From Streptomyces sp. WM6378 (GTDB lineage: Bacteria; Actinomycetota; Actinomycetes; Streptomycetales; Streptomycetaceae): DNA of 36,466 nucleotides. Positions 1-10,311 of this stretch are shown here, one piece after another (position 1 is the first letter of the stretch; every line of letters starts with the position of its first letter). The notes under the pieces are model-generated. The model had not been told where the DNA came from, ran no database searches, and saw nothing but the letters and a program-made list of their open reading frames with translations. The stretch covers positions 1-36,466 of the forward strand of contig NZ_LGDD01000338.1 in assembly GCF_001279695.1 (NCBI RefSeq), given 5' to 3'. The translations under genes were made by a program, and so were the position numbers.

Positions 1-341
1 CTCCCCACCCCTCCCCCCGAGCCCTCACCCAACTCCCCAGCCTCACGCGCCAGTTGCACACTCTTGGCCAGCAGCAGCTCGGCCTCGCCATGGCTCAGCC
101 CTCGGCGGGCGAAGCCTTCGAAGGTGGCCTGGTAGCTGGCCGTGGTCACGACTTGGGCGCCCGCCCGTACGTACGCGGTGTGCGCGGCCTGGATCTGCCG
201 CGGGTCGTCGGCGAGCAGCCGGGCCGACCACAGCTCGTCGCTCAAGTCGCAGCCCCGGGACTCCAGTTGGTTGGAGAGGCCGCCGTCGAGGACGACCGGT
301 CCCTGCGCGAGGGCCGCGGCGAGTGTCCGGGCGGGCCGCAC
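1..341 (-). CDS. mmuM: Homocysteine S-methyltransferase (partial, 3' end off window)
   Basis: The visible 113 codons encode the N-terminus of a Pcf/MmuM-type homocysteine S-methyltransferase, which moves a methyl group from S-methylmethionine or SAM to homocysteine to make methionine. The diagnostic start VVLDGGLSNQLESRG, followed by LWSARLL and VVTTASYQATFEGF, matches the first strands of the family's TIM barrel. The zinc-binding Cys motifs would lie beyond the left edge. I chose the GTG at 341, which lies two bases after the stop of the upstream oxidoreductase gene, so the two are probably co-transcribed and translationally coupled. The family call comes from sequence resemblance; the exact methyl donor cannot be told. 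Confidence 0.85.
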   Translation of the reverse strand, partial: MRPARTLAAALAQGPVVLDGGLSNQLESRGCDLSDELWSARLLADDPRQIQAAHTAYVRAGAQVVTTASYQATFEGFARRGLSHGEAELLLAKSVQLAREAGELGEGSGGGVG

Positions 342-343
342 GG

Positions 344-1273
344 TCAGGCTCCGGTCAGCTGCGGCAGCACCTGCGAGGAGATCAGTTCGAGCTGGTCGAG
401 GTCGTCGAGGTCGAGCAGTTGGAGGTAGATGCGGGACGAGCCGGTCGCCTCGTACTTGCCGATCTTCTCGACGACTTCGGCGGGCGAGCCCGCGAGTCCG
501 TTGGCCTTGAGTTCCTCCACCTCCCGTCCAATGGCGGCGGCCCGGCGGGCCACCTCTGCGTCGTCCTCGCCCACGCAGACGACCAGCGCGTTGGAGTACA
601 CGAGGTCGTCCGCCCTGCGTCCGGCGGCTTCGGCGGCCGCCTTGACCCTGGTGAACTGCCGCTCGCTGTCCTCGATAGAGGCGAACGGGATGTTGAATTC
701 GTCGGCGTACTGGGCGGCCAGCCGCGGCGTGCGAGCCGCCCCGTGCCCGCCGATCAGGACGGGCACCTTGGCCTGCGCGGGCTTGGGCAGCGCGGGCGAG
801 TCGCTGAGTTGGTAGTAGGTGCCGTGGTAGTCGAAGGTGTGGCCCACTTCGGTGGACCAGAGTCCGGTGACGATGGCCAGCTGTTCCTCCAGCCGGGCGA
901 ATTTCTCCTTAGGGAAGGGGATGCCGTACGCCTTGTGCTCGTCCTCGAACCATCCGGCTCCCAGGCCCAGTTCGACCCGGCCGCCCGACATCTGGTCGAC
1001 CTGGGCGACCTGGATGGCGAGGACGCCCGGCAGCCGGAAGGTGCCGGCGGTCATCAACGTGCCGAGCCGGATCCGCTTGGTCTCGCGGGCGAGTCCGGCC
1101 AGGGTGATCCAGGCGTCGGTCGGGCCCGGGAGTCCGTCGGTGGACCCCATCCGGAGGTAGTGGTCGGAGCGGAAGAAGGCATCGAAGCCGAGGTCTTCGG
1201 TGGCTTTGGCGACGGTCAGGAGGGTGTCGTAGCTAGCGCCCTGCTGGGGCTCGGTGAAGATGCGAAGATCCAT
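344..1273 (-). CDS. LLM-class F420-dependent oxidoreductase
   Basis: A 309-residue luciferase-like monooxygenase-fold protein, the size usual for F420-dependent LLM oxidoreductases. The N-terminus (MDLRIFTEPQQGASYDTLL, then GFDAFFRSDHYLRM) and the middle segment (RIRLGTLMTAGTFRLPGVLA, then GRVELGLGAGWFEDEH) are typical of the TIM-barrel flavin/F420-binding family. The conserved VLIGGHG strand is near residue 200. The start is the ATG at 1273; an in-frame GTG five codons upstream is possible. The frame stays open to 1885, but that extension is unlike the family. The gene ends two bases before mmuM. The substrate cannot be predicted. Confidence 0.9.
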   Translation of the reverse strand: MDLRIFTEPQQGASYDTLLTVAKATEDLGFDAFFRSDHYLRMGSTDGLPGPTDAWITLAGLARETKRIRLGTLMTAGTFRLPGVLAIQVAQVDQMSGGRVELGLGAGWFEDEHKAYGIPFPKEKFARLEEQLAIVTGLWSTEVGHTFDYHGTYYQLSDSPALPKPAQAKVPVLIGGHGAARTPRLAAQYADEFNIPFASIEDSERQFTRVKAAAEAAGRRADDLVYSNALVVCVGEDDAEVARRAAAIGREVEELKANGLAGSPAEVVEKIGKYEATGSSRIYLQLLDLDDLDQLELISSQVLPQLTGA

Positions 1274-1521
1274 GCCTCCATCCTGCACCGTCGGGCCGCC
1301 GTCAACCCCGCCTCCACCACGCGTCCCAGGGAAGCCCCGTCGGGTGAATATTCGTCGATCTGGCCGGTCGCACCCCATCTGACCAGTGACGTTGGCGTCA
1401 AGCGGTCGTTGACCCGGGGGGAGCCGGACCGCCCGGCCCGCGTGTCGGCGGCCCTGCCCGGTGCGTCGACCGATTCTCCGCCCTGTCCGCCCCGCGGAAG
1501 GGCTGGGCCGAGGAGGCCGCC

Positions 1522-1752
1522 ATGTCCCAGGAAGCCGTGCCCGAACCGACCGTGCCGCAGCAGCCGGCGTCGCAGTCCGCCGCCGAGCGGAAGGGTGCCC
1601 CGAAGGGGCTGCTCCAGCAGATGGAGGAGCTGATGACGGCGCTGAACGCCGATCTGACGCAGCTCGACGCGGACCCTCAGCCCACCGGCGACCCGGACGA
1701 GCGGCAGCAGGCGCACGGCACCGAGGAACGCGAGCAGCGCGAGAACGGGTAG
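1522..1752 (+). CDS. Small hypothetical protein, hydrophilic
   Basis: A 76-residue acidic, Gln/Glu-rich protein with a strong ribosome-binding site (GAGGAGG) seven to eight bases before the ATG. Residues about 28-50 (GLLQQMEELMTALNADLTQL) look like one amphipathic helix, flanked by low-complexity tails, so a small helical, perhaps coiled-coil, protein is likely. There is no signal peptide or membrane segment. It stands alone, divergent from the F420 oxidoreductase and convergent with the DUF6099-like gene. I do not recognise its function. Confidence 0.65.
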   Translation: MSQEAVPEPTVPQQPASQSAAERKGAPKGLLQQMEELMTALNADLTQLDADPQPTGDPDERQQAHGTEEREQRENG

Positions 1753-1773
1753 GACAGCCGGGGCGGGGTGGGC

Positions 1774-1842
1774 CTCCGGGGGGCCGGCTGGCGACGGTTG
1801 TGGTGGCTGCGGCACGTGCCGGCGTGCGCAGGGCCCCCGGAG
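1774..1842. terminator. Possible bidirectional stem-loop in convergent gap
   Basis: CTCCGGGGG (1774-1782) can pair with CCCCCGGAG (1834-1842), enclosing the perfect palindrome CGGCACGTGCCG (1810-1821). It lies between two convergent genes, the expected place for a terminator. The loop is long and there is no T-tract, so support is moderate. Confidence 0.35.
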
Positions 1843-1847
1843 TCCCC

Positions 1848-2339
1848 TCACGGTGGCCCCGTAGCGGTGTCCCGCAGCACCTCACCCGATCTCTCCTGCT
1901 CTCGCAAGGTGAGCCGGCGCAGCATTCCGCGGATGCGGTCGGTCGATTCGTCGGCGGCGTCGATGGCCTCGATGCACTGCCAGTACAGCCCCTCCTCGTC
2001 GGTGGCGCAGGCGACCGAGACGAGGGCCATCGAGACGTCGCCGAGCAGTCCGCCCAGGGAGGTCAACGTGCCTGCGGGGTCGGCCACTTCGGTGAGTTGG
2101 GCGGCTCGGATGCCGCCGCGGCGCATGCCGGGGTGGTCGAGGACGGCGCAGCCCCGGCCGCCGGCTTCGCTGAGGCCGCGGGCTTCGCCCCTCAGTTCCG
2201 GCGGGCCGGTGGCCGCGAGGTGGCCGCCGATCGCCTGGGCGAGGGCTTGTGCCTGCCAGGCCTCGGCGACGATGTCGAGTGCTGCCCGGCTCTGGGCCAG
2301 GGCGTGTTGGCTGACTTTGACGAGCCGTACCGCATCCAT
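1848..2339 (-). CDS. DUF6099-like Streptomyces protein
   Basis: A 163-residue, mostly helical, soluble protein that starts MDAVRLVKVSQHALAQSRAA and contains AEAWQAQALAQAIGGHL, a pattern I associate with the actinobacterial DUF6099 family. It has no signal peptide, membrane segment or recognisable catalytic motif. Its stop is close to the convergent small gene at 1522-1752, and about 125 bases separate its start from the downstream end of the mazG-like gene, so it probably has its own promoter. The family name is from memory and tentative; the function is unknown. Confidence 0.75.
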   Translation of the reverse strand: MDAVRLVKVSQHALAQSRAALDIVAEAWQAQALAQAIGGHLAATGPPELRGEARGLSEAGGRGCAVLDHPGMRRGGIRAAQLTEVADPAGTLTSLGGLLGDVSMALVSVACATDEEGLYWQCIEAIDAADESTDRIRGMLRRLTLREQERSGEVLRDTATGPP

Positions 2340-2464
2340 CCGATTTCCCCGTTCGTGCGACGGACCCGAGCTTCGCGTCCACTACCTAGCGTGAGCGTGA
2401 GTGGCTCGGAAAGCCAGAGGAAATCGGAAATCTGTGCACAGCAAGCCGATTGTGAGTATCTCGG

Positions 2465-2845
2465 TCACTCGGATGAGTGACTCTCCGTGTCCGTCGGCGA
2501 GTTGTTCGGGGGCTTCGGTGGTTTCGGGACGGGGAAGCGGAGTTCGTTGCGGTCGATCTTGGCGGAGAGCGCGGCCAACGCGTCGATGCCGAGCACCTCG
2601 CAGAGCTGGAGGAGGTAGGCGAGGACGTCGGCGACCTCGTCGGTGACGCGGTGGGCCTTGTCCGGGTCGGTCATCACCCGGTCCGACTGTTCGGGGGTGA
2701 GCCACTGGAAGATTTCGAGCAGTTCGGAGGCCTCGACGCTGAGGGCCGCGGCGAGGTTTTTCGGGGTGTGGTACGGCTGCCAGTCGCGGGCGGCGGCGAA
2801 GGCTGCGAGCCTGCGCTGGAGGGCCGGTACGTCGAGTTGGTTCAC
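2465..2845 (-). CDS. MazG-like nucleotide pyrophosphohydrolase
   Basis: A 126-residue all-helical NTP pyrophosphohydrolase of the short MazG/dCTPase type (RS21-C6-like), which hydrolyses non-canonical or excess (d)NTPs to monophosphates. The metal-binding signature is visible as E38-x2-E41-x2-E44 in EASELLEIFQWL and E70-x2-D73 in DEVADVLAYLLQL. The C-terminal 25 residues are Pro/Ser-rich and probably disordered. The start is a GTG overlapping the stop of the upstream ATPase (GTGA), so the two are translationally coupled and may act together, though no joint function is established. Confidence 0.9.
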   Translation of the reverse strand: MNQLDVPALQRRLAAFAAARDWQPYHTPKNLAAALSVEASELLEIFQWLTPEQSDRVMTDPDKAHRVTDEVADVLAYLLQLCEVLGIDALAALSAKIDRNELRFPVPKPPKPPNNSPTDTESHSSE

Positions 2846-4008
2846 GGTTCCAGGTCTACCACCGTCGCCCCGTGGGCCTCATGGGCGCCCGCTCCGTCCC
2901 CGACGGCGGCGAGCAGCCGGATGTGGCCGCGGGCGCACATCTCGGCGGCCAGGGCGATGAGTTCGCGGCTCTGGCGGGGGTCGAGTGCGCGGTCGAGCCC
3001 GTCGGCGAGGACGGCGAGGGTCTGCATGGCCGGGGGTACTTCGGCGACGGTGTCGACGGCGAGGACGCCGGGTCCGGTGAGCAGCACGAGGGCGAGGGCG
3101 AGGTAGCGGAGTTCGCCTTCGCCGAGCCGGCCGACGGGGGTGCCGTGCCGGGCGCCGCCGCGGGCGAGGACGGCTCGTAACGTACCGTCGGCGAGTTGCT
3201 CGGTGGTGAGGCCGGTGACGGGCCCGGCGCAGCCCGCGCGGGCCGCGGTGACGAGGCGGCCGTGGCGGATGCCGCATTCGGTGCGGGTGCGGAAGAGGAC
3301 TTCGGCGAGGTTGTCGCAGCCGCGCCTGAGCCGCCCGGCGCCGCTCCCCTGAGCGGGGACGACGGGTTCGCGCATGCGCTGGGGCTGGGGGTCGCAGGCG
3401 AACACCGAGCGCAGGGCGACGACGACTTGTTCGGCGGCGGCCAGGACGCGCAGTTGTCCTTCGGTCTTGCCCGCTACGCGCAGGGGGAGCAGTGCGGTGC
3501 CGAGCCGGTCGTCGGGGAGCGGTGCGCGCGTGACGGGGACCGCGCCCGCGGTGTGCCAGGCCGCCTGGACGGTGGAGCGGCCGGGGTCCCGGAGCGCGGT
3601 GCTCAGGAGGGTCTGTCCTTCGCTGGTCAAACGTTCGCCGACGACGCGGAGTTCCGGCTCGGCCTGGACGGCGAGGTCGAGGCGGACCGGGCCGGCGGGG
3701 CCGTCCACCGTGCAGCCGATCCGGAATCCGCGGCGGCCCTGGGCGTCGGCGTCGGCGCGTTCGGGCACGCAGCCCGCCGGGTCGCGGAACACGGATCCCA
3801 GCGACGCGCCCGAGCCGAGTCTGGCGAGCGCTTCGAATGCTTCGAGGACGCTCGTCTTGCCGCTGCCGCTCGGCCCGGTGACCAGGGTGAGCGGGCCGAG
3901 CGGGATGGCCGCGCCGCGGTGTGCCCGGAAGGAGGACAGCCTGAGTTCGGTGACGGTGGGTCGATCGGGGCGGGCGGCTCGGTCACTGTTGGTGGTCGTC
4001 GTGGTCAT
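2842..4008 (-). CDS. AAA family ATPase (RecF/SMC-like, single ABC-type domain)
   Basis: A 388-residue P-loop ATPase. The N-terminus has LRLSSFRAHRGAAIPLGPLTLVTG followed by Walker A GPSGSGKT (residues 45-52), the layout of RecF/OLD-like ATPases in which a DNA-facing strand precedes the P-loop. Near the C-terminus, GRLGEGELRYLALALVLL resembles an ABC signature/helical segment and PGVLAVDTVAEVPP takes the Walker B place, although the acidic residues are not canonical. There is no nuclease (TOPRIM) extension. I chose the ATG at 4008; the frame remains open upstream without homology. It is coupled to the mazG-like gene by a GTGA overlap. A nucleic-acid-linked role is inference. Confidence 0.85.
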   Translation of the reverse strand: MTTTTTNSDRAARPDRPTVTELRLSSFRAHRGAAIPLGPLTLVTGPSGSGKTSVLEAFEALARLGSGASLGSVFRDPAGCVPERADADAQGRRGFRIGCTVDGPAGPVRLDLAVQAEPELRVVGERLTSEGQTLLSTALRDPGRSTVQAAWHTAGAVPVTRAPLPDDRLGTALLPLRVAGKTEGQLRVLAAAEQVVVALRSVFACDPQPQRMREPVVPAQGSGAGRLRRGCDNLAEVLFRTRTECGIRHGRLVTAARAGCAGPVTGLTTEQLADGTLRAVLARGGARHGTPVGRLGEGELRYLALALVLLTGPGVLAVDTVAEVPPAMQTLAVLADGLDRALDPRQSRELIALAAEMCARGHIRLLAAVGDGAGAHEAHGATVVDLEP

Positions 4009-4133
4009 GGCTGGGACCGTACGCAGCCGTAAAACTGACGAACCGTTCCGCCGCGTTGACCTTCCTACTAATGAGGGACGGCACAGCGCTGCGGGACGGT
4101 CCTGGGCGGGGCGGTGGAGCGAGGGCGGGCGGG

Positions 4134-4523
4134 TCAGGGGTGGGGGACGGCCGCCGCGGCGATGCCTTCCACTTCGGTGCCGGCCGGGGCGAGCAGGAAG
4201 ACGTTGCGGTCGACGCGGTGCATTCCGCTGCCCAGGCCGAAGACGACGCCGGTGCTGAAGTCGAGGATCCGCTTGGCGACTTCGGGGTCGGCGCCCGTCA
4301 GGTCGAGGAGGACCGGGATCTGTGCGATGAGGTATTCGGCGACTTCGCGGGCGTCCGCGAAGATCTGCACCCGGAGGACGACGAAGCGGCGTTGTTCGAC
4401 GGTCGCGTAGTCGCCGGGGATGGTCTGGTGGTCGACTCTGGACGGCCACTCGTTGCGGCCGCGCAGCGGAACGACCTGGGCGAGCCCCTCCCACTGTTCG
4501 TCGGTGACGTCGTACCTGCTCAC
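4134..4523 (-). CDS. SepF-like cell division protein
   Basis: A 129-residue protein carrying the SepF (DUF552) core: the stretch RRFVVLRVQIFADAREVAEYLI, then IPVLLDLTG, KRILDFSTGVVFGL and NVFLLAPAG. SepF bridges FtsZ filaments to the membrane. Streptomycetes carry a main sepF in the ftsZ cluster plus shorter SepF-like paralogues, and this one lies away from any division genes, so it is probably a paralogue (SflA/SflB type). The N-terminus MSRYDVTDEQWEGLAQVVPL lacks an obvious amphipathic membrane anchor, unlike canonical SepF. It appears monocistronic. Confidence 0.88.
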   Translation of the reverse strand: MSRYDVTDEQWEGLAQVVPLRGRNEWPSRVDHQTIPGDYATVEQRRFVVLRVQIFADAREVAEYLIAQIPVLLDLTGADPEVAKRILDFSTGVVFGLGSGMHRVDRNVFLLAPAGTEVEGIAAAAVPHP

Positions 4524-4681
4524 CGGACCACCTCGCCCACGTGCTGTATCTGCATCCGGCCATGATGACGCCGCTCACCCGTTCAGCCCAACTTCGACAC
4601 GGCCCAAGAGGTGTCGGCTATGACTCATCTCATGGGCGGGGCAGGTCTCGCGTCCCTATGGGAGGTCGAGCGGGTTCGTGT

Positions 4682-5095
4682 CTAGGAGCAGGACGGGCAC
4701 AGTCCGCGGTAGGTGACCTCGGCCCGGGACAGGGTGAAGCCGAAGCGTTCGTCGGCCGGGAGGTCGGCCAGCGGGTCGCCGGTGGGGTGGACGTCGCGGA
4801 TGGTGCCGCAGTTGGAGCACACCAGGTGCTGGTGGGGGTGGTGGGCGTTGGGGTCGTAGCGCTTGGCGCGGCCGTCGGTGGAGACCTCCATGACCTCGCC
4901 GAGCAGGACCAGTTCGCCCAAGGTGTTGTAGACGGTGGCCCGGGAGATCTCGGGCAGCCGCTCGGCCGCCTGGACGTGCACTTCGTCGGCCGTCAGATGG
5001 ACGTGGTCGCCGTCGTCCAGGACCTCCGCGACGACACGCCGCTGGGACGTCATCCGCCAGCCGCGCCCTCGCAGCCGTTCGAGCAGGTCACTCAT
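4682..5095 (-). CDS. catR: Fur-family peroxide-responsive repressor (CatR/PerR type)
   Basis: A 137-residue Fur-family regulator very like Streptomyces CatR. Residues 1-75 form the winged helix, with recognition helix EISRATVYNTLGEL at 49-62. The C-terminal half carries the His-rich metal site (NAHHPHQHLVC, 84-93) and two CxxC pairs (C93/C96 and C133/C136) for structural zinc. Proteins of this type repress catalase genes until metal-catalysed oxidation by hydrogen peroxide releases them. It is divergent from katG, so that gene and its own promoter are the obvious targets. The symbol follows the S. coelicolor homologue; FurA/FurS is an alternative name for katG-linked members. Confidence 0.88.
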   Translation of the reverse strand: MSDLLERLRGRGWRMTSQRRVVAEVLDDGDHVHLTADEVHVQAAERLPEISRATVYNTLGELVLLGEVMEVSTDGRAKRYDPNAHHPHQHLVCSNCGTIRDVHPTGDPLADLPADERFGFTLSRAEVTYRGLCPSCS

Positions 5096-5198
5096 GCCGG
5101 TTCACCTGTCCACGCTCAGGGGGTCGGGGTTGGGTGGAACACGCGCAGTGTGCCAGGGAGCGGGCGCGTTCCGAAGGGATATGGGTTTGGTGTACTTC

Positions 5199-5226
5199 TT
5201 GACTTGGATTTGGTCCATCGTAGGAT
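5199..5226 (+). promoter_or_regulatory. Predicted katG promoter with candidate CatR operator
   Basis: A -35 TTGACT (5199-5204) and a -10 TAGGAT (5221-5226) are separated by 16 bases, a good match to the vegetative consensus. The spacer contains the inverted repeat TGGA-TTTGG-TCCA (5205-5217). A repressor bound there would block RNA polymerase, which fits a CatR/PerR operator. The promoter is seen in the sequence; the operator assignment is inference. Confidence 0.5.
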
Positions 5227-5348
5227 CGGTGCCGCCGATAGCCTAGGGACAGGAAGACTCCGGCCCCACCCGCAACAGGACTTCACCTCACCCAGGAGAC
5301 AGAGACGTCATGGGGGATCGCCGCCGCGAAGGTGCGTGCCGCGCCGCC

Positions 5349-5370
5349 GGTGTCCGCCCGGGCGGACACC
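5349..5370. repeat. Perfect 22-base palindrome in katG leader
   Basis: GGTGTCCGCCC is followed immediately by its exact reverse complement, with no spacer. It lies about 120 bases downstream of the predicted katG promoter and inside the short 5310 reading frame. It could be a protein-binding site or the base of an RNA stem that attenuates the leader. Confidence 0.6.
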
Positions 5371-5579
5371 CGCCCCGCCGTCACCGTGCCGCGTTCCGGG
5401 GTGCGTGATCGCATGGGCCGTATTGTCCTGCCAAGTCGTGTACGCGGCCCGTTGCTTGCCCACCCCGTCGTGCGCGGGGCGTGCCATGTGGCCAGACCGT
5501 CGCGGCGGGGGCCCTGACCCGGCCCCCGTCGAAGGCCCGGCTTCTCAGACGCTCAGACGTCACCAGGCCGAGGCCGTCC

Positions 5580-5599
5580 GCCGGGGCCCGTGCCCCGGC
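5580..5599 (+). promoter_or_regulatory. Stem-loop upstream of katG
   Basis: An eight-base stem GCCGGGGC/GCCCCGGC with a CCGT loop lies 57 bases before the katG start. With no T-tract it is unlikely to be a simple terminator; it may be a leader structure. Confidence 0.35.
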
Positions 5600-5632
5600 C
5601 GTTTCACCGCCCGCAGTTCCTGAGCACCGTGA

Positions 5633-7888
<2,256 letters not shown>

Positions 7889-7896
7889 GTCACCCC

Positions 7897-7929
7897 GCCC
7901 AGGCCGGCTCATTTCGGGCCGGCCTGGGC
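7897..7929 (+). terminator. Terminator after katG
   Basis: A 12-base perfect stem GCCCAGGCCGGC/GCCGGCCTGGGC with a nine-base loop begins nine bases after the katG stop. It is typical of streptomycete hairpin terminators without a T-tract. Confidence 0.75.
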
Positions 7930-7954
7930 CGTGGGTCCGAAGGTGATCGCCACA

Positions 7955-7990
7955 GGCCGGGGGCCGACGCGGGCGCGTCGGCCCCCGGCC
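7955..7990 (-). terminator. Terminator after the M14 peptidase gene
   Basis: A 16-base perfect stem (7955-7970 with 7975-7990, loop GGGC) lies eight bases past the minus-strand peptidase stop. Together with the preceding hairpin it insulates the two convergent genes. Confidence 0.75.
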
Positions 7991-7998
7991 GACCGGCC

Positions 7999-9372
7999 TC
8001 AGCCCTTGGCGGCGACGGTGGTCTGGTAGGGCGCCGCCGCATGCTGGGCGGCGTACAGCAGAGCGGGCTTCATCTTGGGCCAGAAATAGCTGTCCTGGCA
8101 GGAGTAGGGCGGGGCGAATCCGTCGCAGCCACGGCCGTCGCTGTCGCCGACCTCGATGGTGAAGCTGGCGAGGCCGAGCTTGTCGAAGGTCCAGTCGTCG
8201 GTGCCGCCGGACGCGTCGTACAGGAGCTCGCCGGCCTGCCCGGACTTGTAACCCGTGAGCGAGCCCAGCTCACTGGCCAGGGCGCGCAGCGCGAAGTCGC
8301 TCCCGGTGTGCGCGGTGTGGTCGAACCCCCAGGGCAGCAGCACCAGGTTCGCGTCGCCGTGGAGGGTGATCATCATGCCCCGGGCGTCGGCCGGCGCGGG
8401 GTCGCCGTTCTCGGTGCCGGTGCGCACGGCCGGGTACAGCTGCCGGAACAGGCCTTCCAGGGCGGTGGTCTCCGGCTCGGAGTCGGCGGCCGGGCCGAGG
8501 TACTCCTGGCCGCACGGCTGCCGCGAGGTGCCCAGACCGCCCCAGTGGGTACCCGAGTTGCGGTTGAGGTCGATGCCGATCTGACCTCTTCGGCCGCAGG
8601 TCGCGCCGTGGGAGTCGTTGGCGTTCTTGCGGTGCAGTACGGGGTTGTCGCCGCCGGAGGCGACGATGTCGACGCCGTCCGGGTTGGCGATGGGCACGAC
8701 CCACATCTCGGTGGTGTCCATCAGCTTGGTGATGTCGGCGTCCTTGCCGTACTGGGTCGTCAGCTCGTCGATCCACCGCAGGGCGACCTCGCCGGTGGTG
8801 ATCTCGCGGGCGTGGATCTGCCCCATGAGGAAGAAGCGGGGCTTGTCGGCGTTCGGGACGAGCGCGCAGTCCCCCGGCCGCAGCTTGGTGACGCAGACGG
8901 CCTTGAGGTCCCGCCCGCCGGCGCTGTCCTGCTTCTTGCGCCAGGACTGCCCGTACGTCACGACGGTGGCCAGGTCCGGGTGCTGGGCGGCCACTTGGTC
9001 GAGGTGGGCGTAGTTCCCGTCCACGGTGCGGTAGCCGCCGTGGTAGGTGTCGCCGACGGCGGGCCGGGCGGTGTTGGGGGTCGGTCGCGGCTGAGTCCTG
9101 ACGGCGGTCGGGCTGAATCCGATGTGCCGCAGGGAGTCGGCGGTCGTCGGATCTCCCAGGACGAACAGGTCGTTGCCCTCCCGGCGCTCCAGGACGTCGT
9201 ACCCGGCGGCGATGAGGGTCTGCGCGTCCTGGGCATGGCGGATCGGCACGCGGTAGGTGACGAGGATGTCGGCGTGCGGGGCGGGGGTGTCGGCCGTGGC
9301 CGCCGGGGTAAGCACGGCGGCAGCCAGGACGAGGCCTGCGGCGGCCATGAGCGCGAGTTGTCTGCGGGACAT
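7999..9372 (-). CDS. Secreted M14-family zinc carboxypeptidase
   Basis: A 457-residue exported metallocarboxypeptidase. Residues 1-27 form a signal peptide (RR near the start, a long Ala/Leu hydrophobic core, cleavage near ATADTPA). An inhibitory-like propeptide region follows to about 105, then the M14 catalytic domain. Zinc ligands are H187 and E190 in IHAREITTGE and H338 in MMITLHGD; R271 in DLNRNSG binds the substrate carboxylate; the catalytic base is E407 in FTIEVGD. It probably trims peptides outside the cell as part of nutrient scavenging. It is monocistronic and shares a 233-base divergent region with the XRE regulator. Confidence 0.93.
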   Translation of the reverse strand: MSRRQLALMAAAGLVLAAAVLTPAATADTPAPHADILVTYRVPIRHAQDAQTLIAAGYDVLERREGNDLFVLGDPTTADSLRHIGFSPTAVRTQPRPTPNTARPAVGDTYHGGYRTVDGNYAHLDQVAAQHPDLATVVTYGQSWRKKQDSAGGRDLKAVCVTKLRPGDCALVPNADKPRFFLMGQIHAREITTGEVALRWIDELTTQYGKDADITKLMDTTEMWVVPIANPDGVDIVASGGDNPVLHRKNANDSHGATCGRRGQIGIDLNRNSGTHWGGLGTSRQPCGQEYLGPAADSEPETTALEGLFRQLYPAVRTGTENGDPAPADARGMMITLHGDANLVLLPWGFDHTAHTGSDFALRALASELGSLTGYKSGQAGELLYDASGGTDDWTFDKLGLASFTIEVGDSDGRGCDGFAPPYSCQDSYFWPKMKPALLYAAQHAAAPYQTTVAAKG

Positions 9373-9585
9373 GAGCGGGCCTTTCCTGGGGAGTACGGGG
9401 GCGCGCGGGGCCGACGAAGAAGCCCGGCGGGCCTCGCGGGCACCCCGAGCCGTCGCCTTGTGCCTTGTGCCGTGAGGCTAAGGGCTGTCCGCGGGCTCGC
9501 GCCTGGGCTGCGGGGGATGTGGGTGACGTCGGGGGCATTCAGGTGAGAGCTTGAGTGGGGCTCGACAGCGGGCACCCCTTGCGAT

Positions 9586-9599
9586 CACGGCATACCGTG
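9586..9599. promoter_or_regulatory. Palindrome over the XRE regulator promoter
   Basis: CACGG-CATA-CCGTG sits six bases before the ATG of the XRE gene and contains a -10-like TACCGT. With no ribosome-binding site upstream, the transcript may be leaderless, and the palindrome would be well placed for autoregulation. Confidence 0.35.
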
Positions 9600-9605
9600 C
9601 TGCCC

Positions 9606-10193
9606 ATGACGCAAAATGACGGCGATCTGGACAGCCTCGTACGCAAGCGGATTCGTGCCCTGCGGCTGGCGCAGGGCTGGTCGCTGGAGGAGTTGGCCGG
9701 GCGCGCCAAGCTCAGTCAGTCCACGCTCAGCCGTATGGAGAACGGGCAGCGCAGGCTCGCCCTGGACAGTCTCGTCACGCTCGCCCGCGCTCTGGACACG
9801 ACGCTCGATCAGCTCGTCGAGAGCGCCGCCGACGACGTCGTCTCCAGCCCGGTGATCGATTCCGCCCGCGGCCAGATGCGGTGGCCCGTCAAGGCGGACC
9901 CCGGCATGACCGTCATCCGCCAGCGCATGACCGGGCCGCCCCCGGACAGTCCCGCGCGCATGCGCGCCCACCCGGGCCGCGAGTGGCTCGTCGTCCTCTC
10001 CGGGACCGCGGTGCTCCTGCTGGGCAACCGCCGCTTGCGTATCGAGACCCATCAGGCCGCCGAGTTCCCCACGATGCTGCCGCACGCCATCGGCGCCGAG
10101 GGCGGGCCGTGCGAGGTCCTGGGCATCTTCGACCGCGACGCCCGCCGCAGCCACCAGCGACCCGACGACGGTGGCGGCAAGGGCCGGTCCTGA
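9606..10193 (+). CDS. XRE-family regulator with C-terminal cupin domain
   Basis: A 195-residue transcription factor. Residues about 12-65 are an XRE helix-turn-helix (LRLAQGWSLEELAGRAKLSQSTLSRMENG in two helices and turn). Residues about 105-175 form a small cupin barrel (HPGREWLVVLSGTAVLLLG, then EFPTMLPHAI), the usual ligand-sensing half of HTH-cupin regulators. No Shine-Dalgarno sequence precedes the ATG. The methyltransferase gene follows 118 bases later on the same strand and is the likely partner or target. The ligand is unknown. Confidence 0.88.
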   Translation: MTQNDGDLDSLVRKRIRALRLAQGWSLEELAGRAKLSQSTLSRMENGQRRLALDSLVTLARALDTTLDQLVESAADDVVSSPVIDSARGQMRWPVKADPGMTVIRQRMTGPPPDSPARMRAHPGREWLVVLSGTAVLLLGNRRLRIETHQAAEFPTMLPHAIGAEGGPCEVLGIFDRDARRSHQRPDDGGGKGRS

Positions 10194-10311
10194 GGCTCCC
10201 GGCGACCGGCCTTCGGTGTCCTTTGCGCGTTCGGCAACCCAGCCGGGCATCGTCTTGCGTATCCGGAAAGCTCTCGTGCCGTACGCGCATGGCGGGCCTA
10301 GCGTCGGCGAC

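Noticed and set aside
1274..1885. N-terminal extension of the F420 oxidoreductase to 1885
   Set aside because: The extra residues are Arg/Pro-rich, overlap a better small gene on the plus strand and do not resemble the family.
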